Assembly: GCF_031882575.1 (NCBI RefSeq)
Contig: NZ_CP134772.1
Location: 514,001 to 578,000, forward strand
From: Pseudomonas sp. VD-NE ins
Lineage (GTDB): Bacteria; Pseudomonadota; Gammaproteobacteria; Pseudomonadales; Pseudomonadaceae
Length of the DNA: 64,000 bases
Reading direction: 5' to 3'
The notes under the pieces were generated by a model that was given only the letters and a program-made list of their open reading frames with translations, did no database searches and was not told the origin of the DNA. Below, one piece after another: positions 1 to 8,798 of the stretch. Both the position numbers and the translations under genes were made by a program. Numbering within the stretch: position 1 is the stretch's first letter; each line of letters starts with the position of its first letter.

Positions 1-520
1 GCGGGTAGGACGACAGGCCCTGACCGTCGACTTCCTGGCGGAAGTTGTTCATCTGGTCTTCGGTGATGCGGCCTTCCATGAACGCACGGGCGTAAACGCC
101 TGGCGAAGTGTGGCCCTGGAAGTAGATCAGGTCGCCGCCGTGTTCGTCGGTCGGGGCCTGGAAGAAGTAGTTGAAGCCGATGTCATACAGGGTCGCACTG
201 GAAGCGAAGCTGGAGATGTGACCACCCAGGTCAGAATCTTTCAGGTTCGTACGCATTACCATGGCCATCGCGTTCCAGCGTACCAGCGAGCGAATGCGGC
301 GTTCCATGAACAGGTCGCCAGGCATGCGTGCTTCGTGGGTTACCGGGATGGTGTTGCGGTAAGGCGTGGTGATGGCGTAAGGGAGCTGCGAACCGCTGCG
401 GGTTGCCAGTTCACCCATACGGGTCATCAGATAGTGAGCACGGTCTTCGCCTTCTTTGTCGAGAACCGATTCCAGGGCGTCCAGCCATTCCTGGGTTTCG
501 ACGGGATCGAGGTCTTGCAT
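1..520 (-). CDS. aceE: Pyruvate dehydrogenase E1 component, N-terminal part (cut by window edge)
   Basis: Read on the minus strand from the ATG at 520, the translation starts MQDLDPVETQEWLDALES and continues through RNTIPVTHEARMPGD and SSFASSATLYDIGFNYFF. This is the start of the homodimeric thiamine-diphosphate E1 subunit, which decarboxylates pyruvate and passes the acetyl group to the lipoyl E2 subunit. About 173 of the roughly 880 residues usual for the family are present; the gene continues off the left edge. The gene diverges from glnE, and the shared upstream region holds two matched dyads (632-646 and 685-698) that look like its operators. Confidence 0.95.
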   Translation of the reverse strand, partial: MQDLDPVETQEWLDALESVLDKEGEDRAHYLMTRMGELATRSGSQLPYAITTPYRNTIPVTHEARMPGDLFMERRIRSLVRWNAMAMVMRTNLKDSDLGGHISSFASSATLYDIGFNYFFQAPTDEHGGDLIYFQGHTSPGVYARAFMEGRITEDQMNNFRQEVDGQGLSSYP

Positions 521-631
521 GGCTTGCTCCAGGGCGGAAAGGCTTCCAGAATCGGTTGCCTGAGTTTGCGACTGGCCTTGTGGGCAGACGATTTAAAATT
601 CTTGGATTGCCGATAGGTTGTTCCGGCGGCG

Positions 632-646
632 TGTAGTTTTACTACA
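632..646. promoter_or_regulatory. GntR/FadR-subfamily operator, site 1
   Basis: The sequence is a perfect dyad, TGTAGTTTTACTACA. Its core TAGTTTTACTA fits the consensus TNGTNNNACNA known for FadR-subfamily GntR regulators, the group that includes the pyruvate-sensing PdhR of enterobacteria. It lies about 110 bp upstream of the aceE start. The regulator is inferred, since none is encoded in this window. Confidence 0.6.
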
Positions 647-684
647 AATCTTCCGGCATTTCAGCCTTTCGAATGTATAGACGA

Positions 685-698
685 GTAGTAAAACTACA
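685..698. promoter_or_regulatory. GntR/FadR-subfamily operator, site 2
   Basis: GTAGTAAAACTACA is the reverse complement of bases 632-645 of site 1, and its core again fits TNGTNNNACNA. The two dyad centres (639 and 691) are 52 bp apart, close to five helical turns, so two dimers could sit on the same face of the DNA. This supports cooperative repression of aceE, with a possible effect on glnE. Confidence 0.6.
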
Positions 699-904
699 GA
701 AGAATGGCTTGTGGCCTCCGGCTGCGTTGTGAGAATAATCGTTAAGGTTGGTCTTTTGCCATCTGAAAAAGGTGAAACTTTGATGTTCGCTGCCAAAGAG
801 AAAGAAATTTCAGCTATTTCTAACTTTTGTTCGACAGTCCTCCGGGTAGCGGCTTTTCACCAATCACTACAAGCGGCCATTTACACGCCGATCAAGGATA
901 GACC

Positions 905-3844
905 ATGACCCTGCCCGTGCTTGCCGAACTGCCCGCCATTCTCCTGCCGTTGGTCACTCGATCCGAGCAGTCGTTCCGTACGGCCGTCGCTGCGCTGGAA
1001 AACGATCACGGCTTCGCCAACTGGACGCCAGAGCGCTGGGCGCAGTTCGCCCGCGTCACCGGCGCCAGCGAGTTTGTCATTGAACAGAGCGTTCGTGACC
1101 CTTTGATGTTGCTTGCGCTGGTGCAGTCCGGCGAGCTCGACCGGGCCTTCGCGCCGGGTGAATTGTGTGCGCAGATTGCCGCGGCGGTGAACGCCGCGCA
1201 AACCGAAGATGAACTCGGCCGCGCCTTGCGTCGTCAGCGCGCTCGACATCAAGTGCGGATCATCTGGCGCGATCTCACCCGTCAGGCCGATCTGGTGCAG
1301 ACCTGCCGTGATCTCTCGGACATGGCCGACGCCACCATCGACCAGGCTTATCAATGGTTGTACAGCCGCCATTGCGAACAGTTCGGCACGCCGACCGGCC
1401 GCCGCAGCGGTGAGCCGCAGCAAATGGTCATCCTCGGCATGGGCAAGCTCGGCGCGGTGGAGTTGAACCTGTCTTCCGACATCGATTTGATCTTCGCCTA
1501 CCCCGAGGGCGGCGAAACGGTGGGCGTGAAGCGCTCGCTGGATAATCAGGAGTTTTTCATCCGCCTCGGTCAGCGCCTGATCAAGGCGCTGGATCCGATG
1601 ACCGTCGACGGCTTCGTTTTCCGCGTCGACATGCGCTTGCGCCCGTACGGCTCGTCCGGCGCGCTGGTGCTGAGCTTCAATGCGCTGGAGCAGTATTACC
1701 AGGATCAGGGCCGCGACTGGGAACGCTACGCGATGATCAAGGCGCGGGTGGTGGCCGGTGATCAAGTCGCAGGCGCGCAGTTGCTCGACATGCTGCGCCC
1801 GTTCGTTTATCGGCGTTATCTGGACTTCTCGGCAATCGAAGCGCTGCGCACCATGAAGCAGTTGATCCAGCAGGAAGTGCGGCGCAAGGGCATGGCCGAC
1901 AACATCAAACTCGGCTCCGGCGGCATTCGCGAGGTCGAGTTCATCGCTCAGGCCTTTCAGTTGATCCACGGTGGCCGCGACTTGAGCCTGCAACAGCGTC
2001 CTCTATTAAAGGTGCTGAGCACGCTGGAAGGGCAGGGTTATCTGCCGCCGGCAGTGATCAGCGAGTTGCGCGAAGGCTACGAATTTCTCCGTTACACCGA
2101 GCACGCCATCCAAGCGATCGCCGACCGCCAGACCCAGATGCTGCCGGACGGTGCACAGGATCAGGCGCGCATCGCCTTCATGCTCGGGTTCGCCGACTGG
2201 GACGCCTTCCACGAGAAGCTGATGTTCTGGCGCGGTCGCGTGGCCTGGCACTTCGCTCAGGTAATTGCCGACCCCGATGAGGATGAAGGCGCTGAAAGTG
2301 AAGTGGTGGTCGGCGGTGAATGGCTGCCGCTGTGGGAAGAGGCGCAGGACGAAGAGGCGGCGTGCCGGCAGTTGGAGGAGGGCGGTTTTGCTGACGCGAG
2401 CAAAGCCCTGAAAGCGTTGGCCGGATTGCGCAGCAGCCCGCAACTGCGCGCGATGCAGCGGTTGGGACGGGAGCGTCTGGATGCCTTTATTCCGCGTTTG
2501 CTCGCGCAGGCGGTTGAGCACGCCAACCCGGACCTGGTGCTTGAGCGGGTGCTGCCGTTGGTGGAGGCAGTTGCTCGGCGTTCGGCTTATCTGGTCTTGC
2601 TGACGGAAAACCCCAGTGCATTGCGACGCCTGCTGACGTTGTGCGCAGCGAGTCCGTGGATCGCTGAGCAGATCACCCGCTTCCCGCTGCTGCTGGATGA
2701 ATTGCTTAACGAAGGTCGTTTGTTCAAGCCGCCCTTGGCGCCGGAACTGGCCGCCGAGTTGCGCGAGCGGCTGACGCGGATTCCCGAGGACGACCTCGAA
2801 CAACAAATGGAAGCGCTGCGCCATTTCAAGCTGGCGCACCGTTTGCGCGTCGCTGCTTCGGAAATTGCCGGCAGCCTGCCGCTGATGAAAGTCAGCGATT
2901 ACCTGACCTGGCTCGCCGAGGCGATTCTTGAGCAAGTGCTGGCCTTGGCCTGGCGCCAGACGGTGGCCAAGTACGGCACGCCGCTGCGCACCGACGGCAC
3001 GTTGTGCGATCCCGGCTTCATCATTGTCGGTTATGGCAAGGTCGGCGGTCTGGAGCTGGGGCATGGTTCCGATCTCGATCTGGTGTTTATCCACGACGGC
3101 GATCCGCAGGCGGAAACCGATGGGCCGAAGTCGATCGATGGCGCGCAGTTCTTCACGCGGCTCGGGCAGCGGATCATTCACTTGCTGACGGCGCAGACCA
3201 ACTCCGGTCAGCTCTACGAAGTGGACATGCGTCTGCGGCCTTCCGGTGCTTCGGGGCTGTTGGTGAGTTCGCTCGGCGCGTTTGCCCGCTATCAGGAAAA
3301 TGAAGCCTGGACGTGGGAGCATCAGGCCTTGGTGCGCGCACGGGTGTTGGTCGGCAGTCAGGATGTCGGACAGGCGTTCGAGAAGGTGCGCGCGCAGGTC
3401 TTGGGCAAGGCGCGTGATCTGGCGAAGTTGCAACAGGAAGTCAGCGAGATGCGCGCGAAGATGCGCGATAACCTTGGCACCAAGAGCACCGCAGCCGGTA
3501 TGGCAGCAAATGCCTTCGACGCCACGGCGCCGTTCGACCTCAAGCAGGACGCCGGAGGTATCGTCGATATTGAATTTATGGTGCAATACGCGGCTCTGGC
3601 GTGGTCGCACAGCCACCCGCCACTGCTGCGCTGGACCGATAACATCCGCATTCTGGAAGAGCTGGAACACGAAGGGCTGATGCCTGCCGAAGATGCCAGT
3701 CTGCTGCGTGAGGCCTATAAAGCCTACCGCTCCGCCGCCCACCGGCAGGCCTTGCAGAAGGACGCCGGGGTGATATCGGGCGATCAGTTTGCCGAAGAGC
3801 GCCGGCAGGTTTTGCGGATATGGAAAGAGATGGGGCTAAGCTGA
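905..3844 (+). CDS. glnE: Bifunctional glutamine synthetase adenylyltransferase/deadenylylase
   Basis: The 979-residue product matches the usual GlnE length. Two nucleotidyltransferase domains show the GS-x(n)-DLDL type signature: an N-terminal one near residues 178-200 (GKLGAVELNLSSDIDLIF) and a C-terminal one near 708-730 (GKVGGLELGHGSDLDLVF). In the family the N-terminal half removes AMP from glutamine synthetase and the C-terminal half adds it, under control of PII and glutamine. The ATG at 905 follows AAGGA with good spacing. The gene stands alone; a REP-like palindrome and a hairpin separate it from the LPS operon downstream. Confidence 0.97.
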   Translation: MTLPVLAELPAILLPLVTRSEQSFRTAVAALENDHGFANWTPERWAQFARVTGASEFVIEQSVRDPLMLLALVQSGELDRAFAPGELCAQIAAAVNAAQTEDELGRALRRQRARHQVRIIWRDLTRQADLVQTCRDLSDMADATIDQAYQWLYSRHCEQFGTPTGRRSGEPQQMVILGMGKLGAVELNLSSDIDLIFAYPEGGETVGVKRSLDNQEFFIRLGQRLIKALDPMTVDGFVFRVDMRLRPYGSSGALVLSFNALEQYYQDQGRDWERYAMIKARVVAGDQVAGAQLLDMLRPFVYRRYLDFSAIEALRTMKQLIQQEVRRKGMADNIKLGSGGIREVEFIAQAFQLIHGGRDLSLQQRPLLKVLSTLEGQGYLPPAVISELREGYEFLRYTEHAIQAIADRQTQMLPDGAQDQARIAFMLGFADWDAFHEKLMFWRGRVAWHFAQVIADPDEDEGAESEVVVGGEWLPLWEEAQDEEAACRQLEEGGFADASKALKALAGLRSSPQLRAMQRLGRERLDAFIPRLLAQAVEHANPDLVLERVLPLVEAVARRSAYLVLLTENPSALRRLLTLCAASPWIAEQITRFPLLLDELLNEGRLFKPPLAPELAAELRERLTRIPEDDLEQQMEALRHFKLAHRLRVAASEIAGSLPLMKVSDYLTWLAEAILEQVLALAWRQTVAKYGTPLRTDGTLCDPGFIIVGYGKVGGLELGHGSDLDLVFIHDGDPQAETDGPKSIDGAQFFTRLGQRIIHLLTAQTNSGQLYEVDMRLRPSGASGLLVSSLGAFARYQENEAWTWEHQALVRARVLVGSQDVGQAFEKVRAQVLGKARDLAKLQQEVSEMRAKMRDNLGTKSTAAGMAANAFDATAPFDLKQDAGGIVDIEFMVQYAALAWSHSHPPLLRWTDNIRILEELEHEGLMPAEDASLLREAYKAYRSAAHRQALQKDAGVISGDQFAEERRQVLRIWKEMGLS

Positions 3845-3873
3845 GTCGCAGATGTATGAATGAATGCAAAACC

Positions 3874-3965
3874 CTGTGGGAGCTGGCTTGCCAGCGATAG
3901 CGAAGTATCAGACGACAATAATGTTGGATGTGAAAACCCCATCGCGAGCCTGCCCGCTCCCACAG
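3874..3965. repeat. REP-like imperfect palindrome
   Basis: Arms CTGTGGGAGC (3874-3883) and GCTCCCACAG (3956-3965) pair perfectly and are followed inward by a diverged GCGAT/ATCGC match. The GTGGGAGC core is the same as in the palindrome at 49496-49560 and is typical of intergenic repeats of the P. fluorescens group. It lies just after glnE. Confidence 0.8.
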
Positions 3966-3996
3966 TAGATCTACAGTGTTTGTAGAATTATCGAGG

Positions 3997-4030
3997 CGGG
4001 GAGGCGTAAATGCCTCCCCGGTTCGTTTTT
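3997..4030 (+). terminator. Hairpin with T run before waaF
   Basis: A perfect 9-bp GC-rich stem, CGGGGAGGC (3997-4005) and GCCTCCCCG (4012-4020) around a 6-nt loop, is followed by GTTCG and a T run (4026-4030). It resembles an intrinsic terminator but ends only 10 nt before the waaF start at 4040. It could end read-through from glnE or be a leader structure that affects waaF translation. Confidence 0.5.
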
Positions 4031-4039
4031 GGAAACCAC

Positions 4040-5074
4040 ATGAATATTCTGATCGTTGGGCCCAGTTGGGTCGGTGACATGGTGATGGCGCAGACACTGT
4101 TTCAGTGTCTCAAACAGCGCCACCCGCAATGCGAAATCGACGTGCTGGCCCCTGAGTGGAGCCGGCCGATCCTTGAGCGCATGCCCGAAGTGCGCAAGGC
4201 CTTGAGCTTTCCGCTCGGTCACGGCGCGCTGGAATTGGCGGCGCGTCGGCGCATCGGCAAATCCCTGCGCGGTCAGTACGATCAGGCGATCCTGCTGCCC
4301 AACTCGCTGAAGTCGGCGCTGGTGCCGTTTTTCGCTGGCATCCCGAAACGCACCGGCTGGCGCGGCGAATTCCGCTACGGCTTGCTCAATGATGTGCGCA
4401 CTCTCGACAAAGAACGCTATCCGCTGATGATCGAGCGCTTCATGGCGCTGGCCTATGAAGCCAACGCCGAGCTGCCGAAGCCGTATCCACGGCCAAGCCT
4501 GCAAATCGACCCGGTCACCCGCGAAGCCGCACTGACCAAGTTCGGCCTGACCCTCGACCGTCCGGTGTTGGCCCTGTGCCCCGGCGCCGAATTCGGCGAG
4601 TCCAAACGCTGGCCGTCCGAGCATTACGCCAAAGTCGCCGAAGCGCGTATTCGCGAAGGCTGGCAGGTGTGGCTGTTCGGTTCGAAAAACGATCACTCAG
4701 TGGGCGAAGATATCCGCGCACGTTTGATCCCGGGCCTGCGTGAGGAATCGGTCAACCTCAGCGGCGGCACTTCGCTGGCCGAGGCCATCGACTTGATGTC
4801 CTGCGCCGACGCGGTGGTCTCCAACGATTCCGGTCTGATGCACGTTGCCGCCGCGCTGAACCGCCCACTGGTCGCCGTCTACGGCTCGACCTCGCCGGGT
4901 TTCACTCCGCCGCTGGCCGAGCACGTTGAAGTCGTCCGTCTGGGCCTTGATTGCAGCCCGTGCTTCGACCGTACCTGCCGTTTCGGCCATTACAACTGCC
5001 TGCGCCAGCTGATGCCGGACGCGGTCAACGATGCCTTGCAGAAACTGCAGGGCGCTGTGGTCGAGGTTCATTAA
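4040..5074 (+). CDS. waaF: ADP-heptose:LPS heptosyltransferase II
   Basis: The 344-residue protein starts MNILIVGPSWVGDMVMAQ, the standard GT9 N-terminus. It carries the donor-site motif SNDSGLMHVAA near residues 260-270 and C-terminal cysteines (CSPCFDRTCRFGHYNC). It adds the second L-glycero-D-manno-heptose to the inner core from ADP-heptose on the cytoplasmic face. An in-frame ATG at 4010 exists, but it overlaps the hairpin and adds sequence outside the family, so 4040 is preferred. The gene is first in a run of overlapping core-LPS genes. Confidence 0.95.
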   Translation: MNILIVGPSWVGDMVMAQTLFQCLKQRHPQCEIDVLAPEWSRPILERMPEVRKALSFPLGHGALELAARRRIGKSLRGQYDQAILLPNSLKSALVPFFAGIPKRTGWRGEFRYGLLNDVRTLDKERYPLMIERFMALAYEANAELPKPYPRPSLQIDPVTREAALTKFGLTLDRPVLALCPGAEFGESKRWPSEHYAKVAEARIREGWQVWLFGSKNDHSVGEDIRARLIPGLREESVNLSGGTSLAEAIDLMSCADAVVSNDSGLMHVAAALNRPLVAVYGSTSPGFTPPLAEHVEVVRLGLDCSPCFDRTCRFGHYNCLRQLMPDAVNDALQKLQGAVVEVH

Positions 5075-5075
5075 G

Positions 5076-6137
5076 TTGCGGGTATTGCTGATCAAGACTT
5101 CATCGCTGGGCGACGTGATTCATGCGTTGCCGGCGCTGACCGACGCCGCCCGAGCCATCCCCGGGATCAAGTTCGACTGGGTCGTGGAAGAAGGCTTTGC
5201 CGAGATTCCGACCTGGCACCCGGCCGTCGACAAAGTGATTCCGGTGGCGATTCGCCGCTGGCGCAAAAACATCTGGAACACCATCACCAGCGGCGAATGG
5301 AAACGCTTCAAGCAAAGCGTGCGCGTCAACAAATACGATTTGGTCATCGACGCTCAGGGTTTGCTGAAAAGTGCCTGGCTGACCCGTTATGTCAAAGCGC
5401 CGGTGGCCGGACTCGACAAAGGTTCGGCCCGTGAGCCGATGGCTGCGCGTTTCTATGATCGCAAACTGGCCGTGGCCCGTGGTCAGCACGCCGTCGAACG
5501 GGTGCGGCAGTTGTTCGCCATCGCCCTCGGTTACGACTTGCCCAAAGGCTTGGGCGACTACGGCCTCAACGTCGAACGACTGGTCGAGTTGCCGCGCAAA
5601 AACGCCTTTGTGGTGTTCCTCCACGGCACCACGTGGGACACCAAACACTGGCCGGAAAGTTACTGGCGTGAGCTGACCGAACGCGTCGGTTATCTCGGCG
5701 TCGGCGTAAAGCTGCCGTGGGGCAACCCGCAGGAAAAGGCTCGTGCCGAACGCATCGCCGCCGGTTTCAAACACGCCGAAGTGCTGCCGAAGCTGAATCT
5801 GGCCGGCGTCGGCAAAGTTCTCGCTGGCGCGCAAGCGTGCGTGGCGGTGGACACCGGTCTCGGCCATTTGGCCGCCGCGCTGGATGTGCCGACCATTTCG
5901 CTGTTCGGCCCGACCAACCCGGGTCTGACCGGCGCTTACGGCAAGCTGCAGATTCATCTGGCCAGCGATTTCCCGTGCGCACCGTGTCTGCAAAAGAAAT
6001 GTACCTATCAACCGACCGCGCAGGATGCCCGTCAGTTTGACCTGAAGCGTGAACAGCCGCTGTGCTTCACGCGTCTGAACCCCGAGCGTGTCGCCAGCCG
6101 ACTGAGCACGTTGTTAATGGCTGAGGAGCTGCGCTGA
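5076..6137 (+). CDS. waaC: ADP-heptose:LPS heptosyltransferase I
   Basis: From the TTG at 5076 the product reads MRVLLIKTSSLGDVIHALPAL, the conserved WaaC start, for 353 residues. The GT9 donor motif VDTGLGHLAAAL lies near residues 257-268, followed by SLFGPTNPGLTG. The enzyme adds the first heptose to Kdo2-lipid A. An in-frame ATG at 5031 lies inside waaF and adds 15 unrelated residues. The TTG sits 1 nt after the waaF stop, which suggests translational coupling. Confidence 0.94.
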   Translation: MRVLLIKTSSLGDVIHALPALTDAARAIPGIKFDWVVEEGFAEIPTWHPAVDKVIPVAIRRWRKNIWNTITSGEWKRFKQSVRVNKYDLVIDAQGLLKSAWLTRYVKAPVAGLDKGSAREPMAARFYDRKLAVARGQHAVERVRQLFAIALGYDLPKGLGDYGLNVERLVELPRKNAFVVFLHGTTWDTKHWPESYWRELTERVGYLGVGVKLPWGNPQEKARAERIAAGFKHAEVLPKLNLAGVGKVLAGAQACVAVDTGLGHLAAALDVPTISLFGPTNPGLTGAYGKLQIHLASDFPCAPCLQKKCTYQPTAQDARQFDLKREQPLCFTRLNPERVASRLSTLLMAEELR

Positions 6138-7258
6138 TGCAATTGGCATTCGTCCTGTACAAATATTTCCCGTTCGGTGGTTTGCAGCGCGATTTCATGC
6201 GCATCGCCCTCGAATGCCAGAAGCGCGGGCATCAGATTCGCGTCTACACACTGATCTGGGAAGGCGACGTGCCGCCCGGTTTCGAGGTGCTGGTGGCGCC
6301 GGTCAAGGCGTTCTTCAACCATCGTCGCAATGAAAAACTCAGCGCATGGATGGCAGCGGATCTGGCCAAGCGTCCGGTGGATCGCCTGATCGGTTTCAAC
6401 AAGATGCCAGGGCTGGACGTCTATTACGCGGCCGACGGCTGCTTCGAAGACAAGGCGCAAAACCTGCGTAACTCGCTGTACCGTCGCTGGGGTCGCTATC
6501 GCCACTTCGCCGAGTACGAGCGCGCAGTGTTCGCCAAGGACGCGAAGACCGAAGTGCTGATGATTTCCGAAGTGCAGCAGCCGCTGTTCATCAAGCATTA
6601 CGACACGCCGCTTGAGCGTTTCCATCTGCTGCCGCCAGGCATCGCCCAGGATCGTCGCCGCCCGGCGGATGCCGATGAGATTCGCGGCGGTTTCCGCGCT
6701 GAGTTCAATCTCAAGGACGACGAGCTGTTGCTGGTGCAGATCGGCTCGGGGTTCAAGACCAAAGGTGTCGATCGCAGCCTGAAAGCGCTGGCCGCCTTGC
6801 CCGCCGAACTGAAGAAACGCACCCGGCTGTTTGTAATCGGCCAGGATGACCCCAAATTGTTCCAGATGCAGAGCGCGACTTTGGGTCTGGGCGACAACGT
6901 GACGTTCCTCAAGGGACGCAGCGATATCCCGCGTTTCCTGCTCGGCGCCGATCTGTTGATCCATCCGGCGTACAACGAAAATACCGGCACGGTGTTGCTG
7001 GAAGCGCTGGTCGCCGGATTGCCGGTGCTGGTCAGTGCAGTCTGTGGTTACGCCCATTACATTGCCGAGGCCGATGCCGGGCGAGTGCTGGACGAGCCGT
7101 TCGAGCAGGCGCAGCTGACGCAATACCTGACTGAAATGTTGAATGATGACGCTGCACGCGCGGCCTGGAGCCGCAATGGTCTGGCCTTCGCCGAGACGGC
7201 CGACCTCTACAGCATGCCGCAGCACGCGGCTGATGTGATTCTGGCGGAGCACGCTTAA
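6137..7258 (+). CDS. waaG: LPS core glycosyltransferase WaaG (GT4)
   Basis: The 373-residue protein begins MQLAFVLYKYFPFGGLQRD, the WaaG signature. It has the GT4 donor-binding stretch HPAYNENTGTVLLEALVAG near residues 275-293. WaaG transfers the first outer-core hexose onto heptose II at the inner membrane; in pseudomonads the sugar is thought to be galactosamine rather than glucose, which the sequence alone cannot decide. The ATG overlaps the waaC TGA by one base, and the gene's own stop overlaps the waaP start. Confidence 0.94.
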   Translation: MQLAFVLYKYFPFGGLQRDFMRIALECQKRGHQIRVYTLIWEGDVPPGFEVLVAPVKAFFNHRRNEKLSAWMAADLAKRPVDRLIGFNKMPGLDVYYAADGCFEDKAQNLRNSLYRRWGRYRHFAEYERAVFAKDAKTEVLMISEVQQPLFIKHYDTPLERFHLLPPGIAQDRRRPADADEIRGGFRAEFNLKDDELLLVQIGSGFKTKGVDRSLKALAALPAELKKRTRLFVIGQDDPKLFQMQSATLGLGDNVTFLKGRSDIPRFLLGADLLIHPAYNENTGTVLLEALVAGLPVLVSAVCGYAHYIAEADAGRVLDEPFEQAQLTQYLTEMLNDDAARAAWSRNGLAFAETADLYSMPQHAADVILAEHA

Positions 7259-8064
7259 TGAAGTTGATGCTGGCTGAACCGTTCAAGAGCCTTTGGGCCG
7301 GACGCGACCCGTTCGCCGAAGTCGAAGGCTTGCAGGGCGAGGTATACCGCGAGCTGGAAGCGCGTCGGACACTGCGCACGGAAGTCGACGGCAACGGATT
7401 TTTCGTCAAGATCCACCGTGGCATCGGCTGGGGCGAAATCTTCAAGAACCTGCTGACCGCCAAGCTGCCGGTACTCGGCGCAGGTCAGGAGTGGAAGGCT
7501 ATCCAGCGTCTGCAGGAAGTCGGCGTGCCGACCATGACCGCCGTTGCTTACGGCGAGAAGGGCAGCAACCCGGCGGATCAGCACTCGTTCATCGTCACCG
7601 AAGAGCTGGCGCCGACCATCAGCCTGGAAGACTTCAGCATCGACTGGGTCAAGCAGCCGCCGGAGCCAAAACTCAAGCGCGCGCTGATCGCCGAAGTCGC
7701 ACGCATGACCGGCATGATGCACCGCGCCGGCGTCAACCATCGCGACTGCTACATCTGCCACTTCCTGCTGCACACCGATAAACCGGTGACACCTGAAGAC
7801 TTCAAGCTCTCGGTGATCGACCTGCACCGTGCCCAGACCCGCGCGAAAATCACTCAGCGCTGGCGCAACAAGGATCTGGCCGCGCTGTATTTTTCCGCGC
7901 TGGACATCGGCCTGACCCGTCGCGACAAACTGCGGTTCCTCAAAGGCTATTTCCAGCAACCGCTGCGCCAGATTCTGGCGCAAGAAGCCCCGCTGCTGAA
8001 CTGGCTCGAAGGCAAAGCCAACAAGCTCTATGCACGTAAGCAGCGTTACGGGGATGCGCTCTGA
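7258..8064 (+). CDS. waaP: LPS core heptose I kinase
   Basis: This 268-residue protein has the WaaP kinase fold. The catalytic loop reads NHRDCYICHFLL with the aspartate at residue 163, the position known as the catalytic base of P. aeruginosa WaaP. The metal-binding stretch is VIDLHRAQ. WaaP phosphorylates heptose I, a modification important for outer-membrane integrity in pseudomonads. It overlaps both neighbours by one base, so it is co-translated with waaG and the next kinase. Confidence 0.95.
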   Translation: MKLMLAEPFKSLWAGRDPFAEVEGLQGEVYRELEARRTLRTEVDGNGFFVKIHRGIGWGEIFKNLLTAKLPVLGAGQEWKAIQRLQEVGVPTMTAVAYGEKGSNPADQHSFIVTEELAPTISLEDFSIDWVKQPPEPKLKRALIAEVARMTGMMHRAGVNHRDCYICHFLLHTDKPVTPEDFKLSVIDLHRAQTRAKITQRWRNKDLAALYFSALDIGLTRRDKLRFLKGYFQQPLRQILAQEAPLLNWLEGKANKLYARKQRYGDAL

Positions 8065-8798
8065 TGGCGGGTTGGACTCTCGAGCCGCAATACAGCGAGC
8101 TTGCCGAAGACTTCGGCAGCCTCGAAGCGGTATTTGCGTTGCAGGGCGAACGCCTGACCCGTGATCCGCTGTCGGAAGTGATTCGCGTGCAGCGCAATGG
8201 CGTCAACTATTACGTCAAACGCTATGTCGGCGCCGGTAAAGGCTTGCGCCGCTACCTCGGCAAGCCGCGAGTAAAGATGGAATGGCAGAACCTCAAGCGC
8301 TTCGCCAAGTGGGGCATTCCCACCGCTGAAGTGGTGGCCTGGGGCCTGGAACGACGTGGCGCGGCGTATGATCGCGGCGCCATGATCACCCGCGAATTGC
8401 CCAACACCGAAGACCTTTCGGCGCTTGCCGAGCGCAAGGATCCGAAGCTCAAGGATCGCGCCTGGGTCGACGGCGTCAGTCGGCAATTGGCCGGCTATAC
8501 CCGGACGATGCATGATCACCGATTTACCCATAACGATCTGAAATGGCGCAACCTGTTGATCGATGAGCAGGCCCGCATATTTCTGATCGATTGCCCTAAC
8601 GGCGAGTTCTGGCGCGGCTTCTGGCTCAAGTATCGGATCACCAAGGATCTGGCCTGTCTCGATAAACTCGCCAAATACCACCTGTCCAATACCCAGCGCC
8701 TGCGTTTCTATAAGCAATATCGCCAGTGCGATCGGCTAGATAGCGCCGACAAGAAACGGATTCGGCACGTGGTGAGATTTTTCGAGGGACGCGAATGA
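8064..8798 (+). CDS. wapP: LPS core kinase, WapP type
   Basis: A 244-residue WaaP/Kdo-kinase-family protein with an intact catalytic loop (THNDLKWRNLL, Asp158) and metal-binding stretch (FLIDCPNG). Its place directly after waaP matches the PAO1 gene PA5008, proposed to phosphorylate the inner core. It overlaps waaP by one base and the next gene by four. The symbol rests on synteny and family; the acceptor hydroxyl cannot be read from the sequence. Confidence 0.85.
   Translation: MAGWTLEPQYSELAEDFGSLEAVFALQGERLTRDPLSEVIRVQRNGVNYYVKRYVGAGKGLRRYLGKPRVKMEWQNLKRFAKWGIPTAEVVAWGLERRGAAYDRGAMITRELPNTEDLSALAERKDPKLKDRAWVDGVSRQLAGYTRTMHDHRFTHNDLKWRNLLIDEQARIFLIDCPNGEFWRGFWLKYRITKDLACLDKLAKYHLSNTQRLRFYKQYRQCDRLDSADKKRIRHVVRFFEGRE

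Larger units (their letters stand above)
521..904. promoter_or_regulatory. Divergent aceE/glnE control region
   Basis: This 384-bp gap separates the divergent starts of aceE and glnE. It holds two GntR-type dyads (listed separately) and is more AT-rich from about 590 to 860 than the genes on either side. The glnE ribosome-binding site AAGGA lies at 893-897. No -10/-35 pair was convincing enough to list, and the short open frames inside show no coding character. Confidence 0.6.

Noticed and set aside
711..908. 65-residue open frame before glnE
   Set aside because: No family match or good binding site, and it runs into the glnE start; the region is better explained as regulatory.
881..1993. 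Long open frame on the minus strand within glnE
   Set aside because: Antisense to a clear GlnE domain; a by-product of GC-rich codon usage. No ribosome-binding site or known motif.
2006..3742. 578-residue open frame on the minus strand within glnE
   Set aside because: Shadow of the glnE coding frame; composition is typical of an antisense frame.
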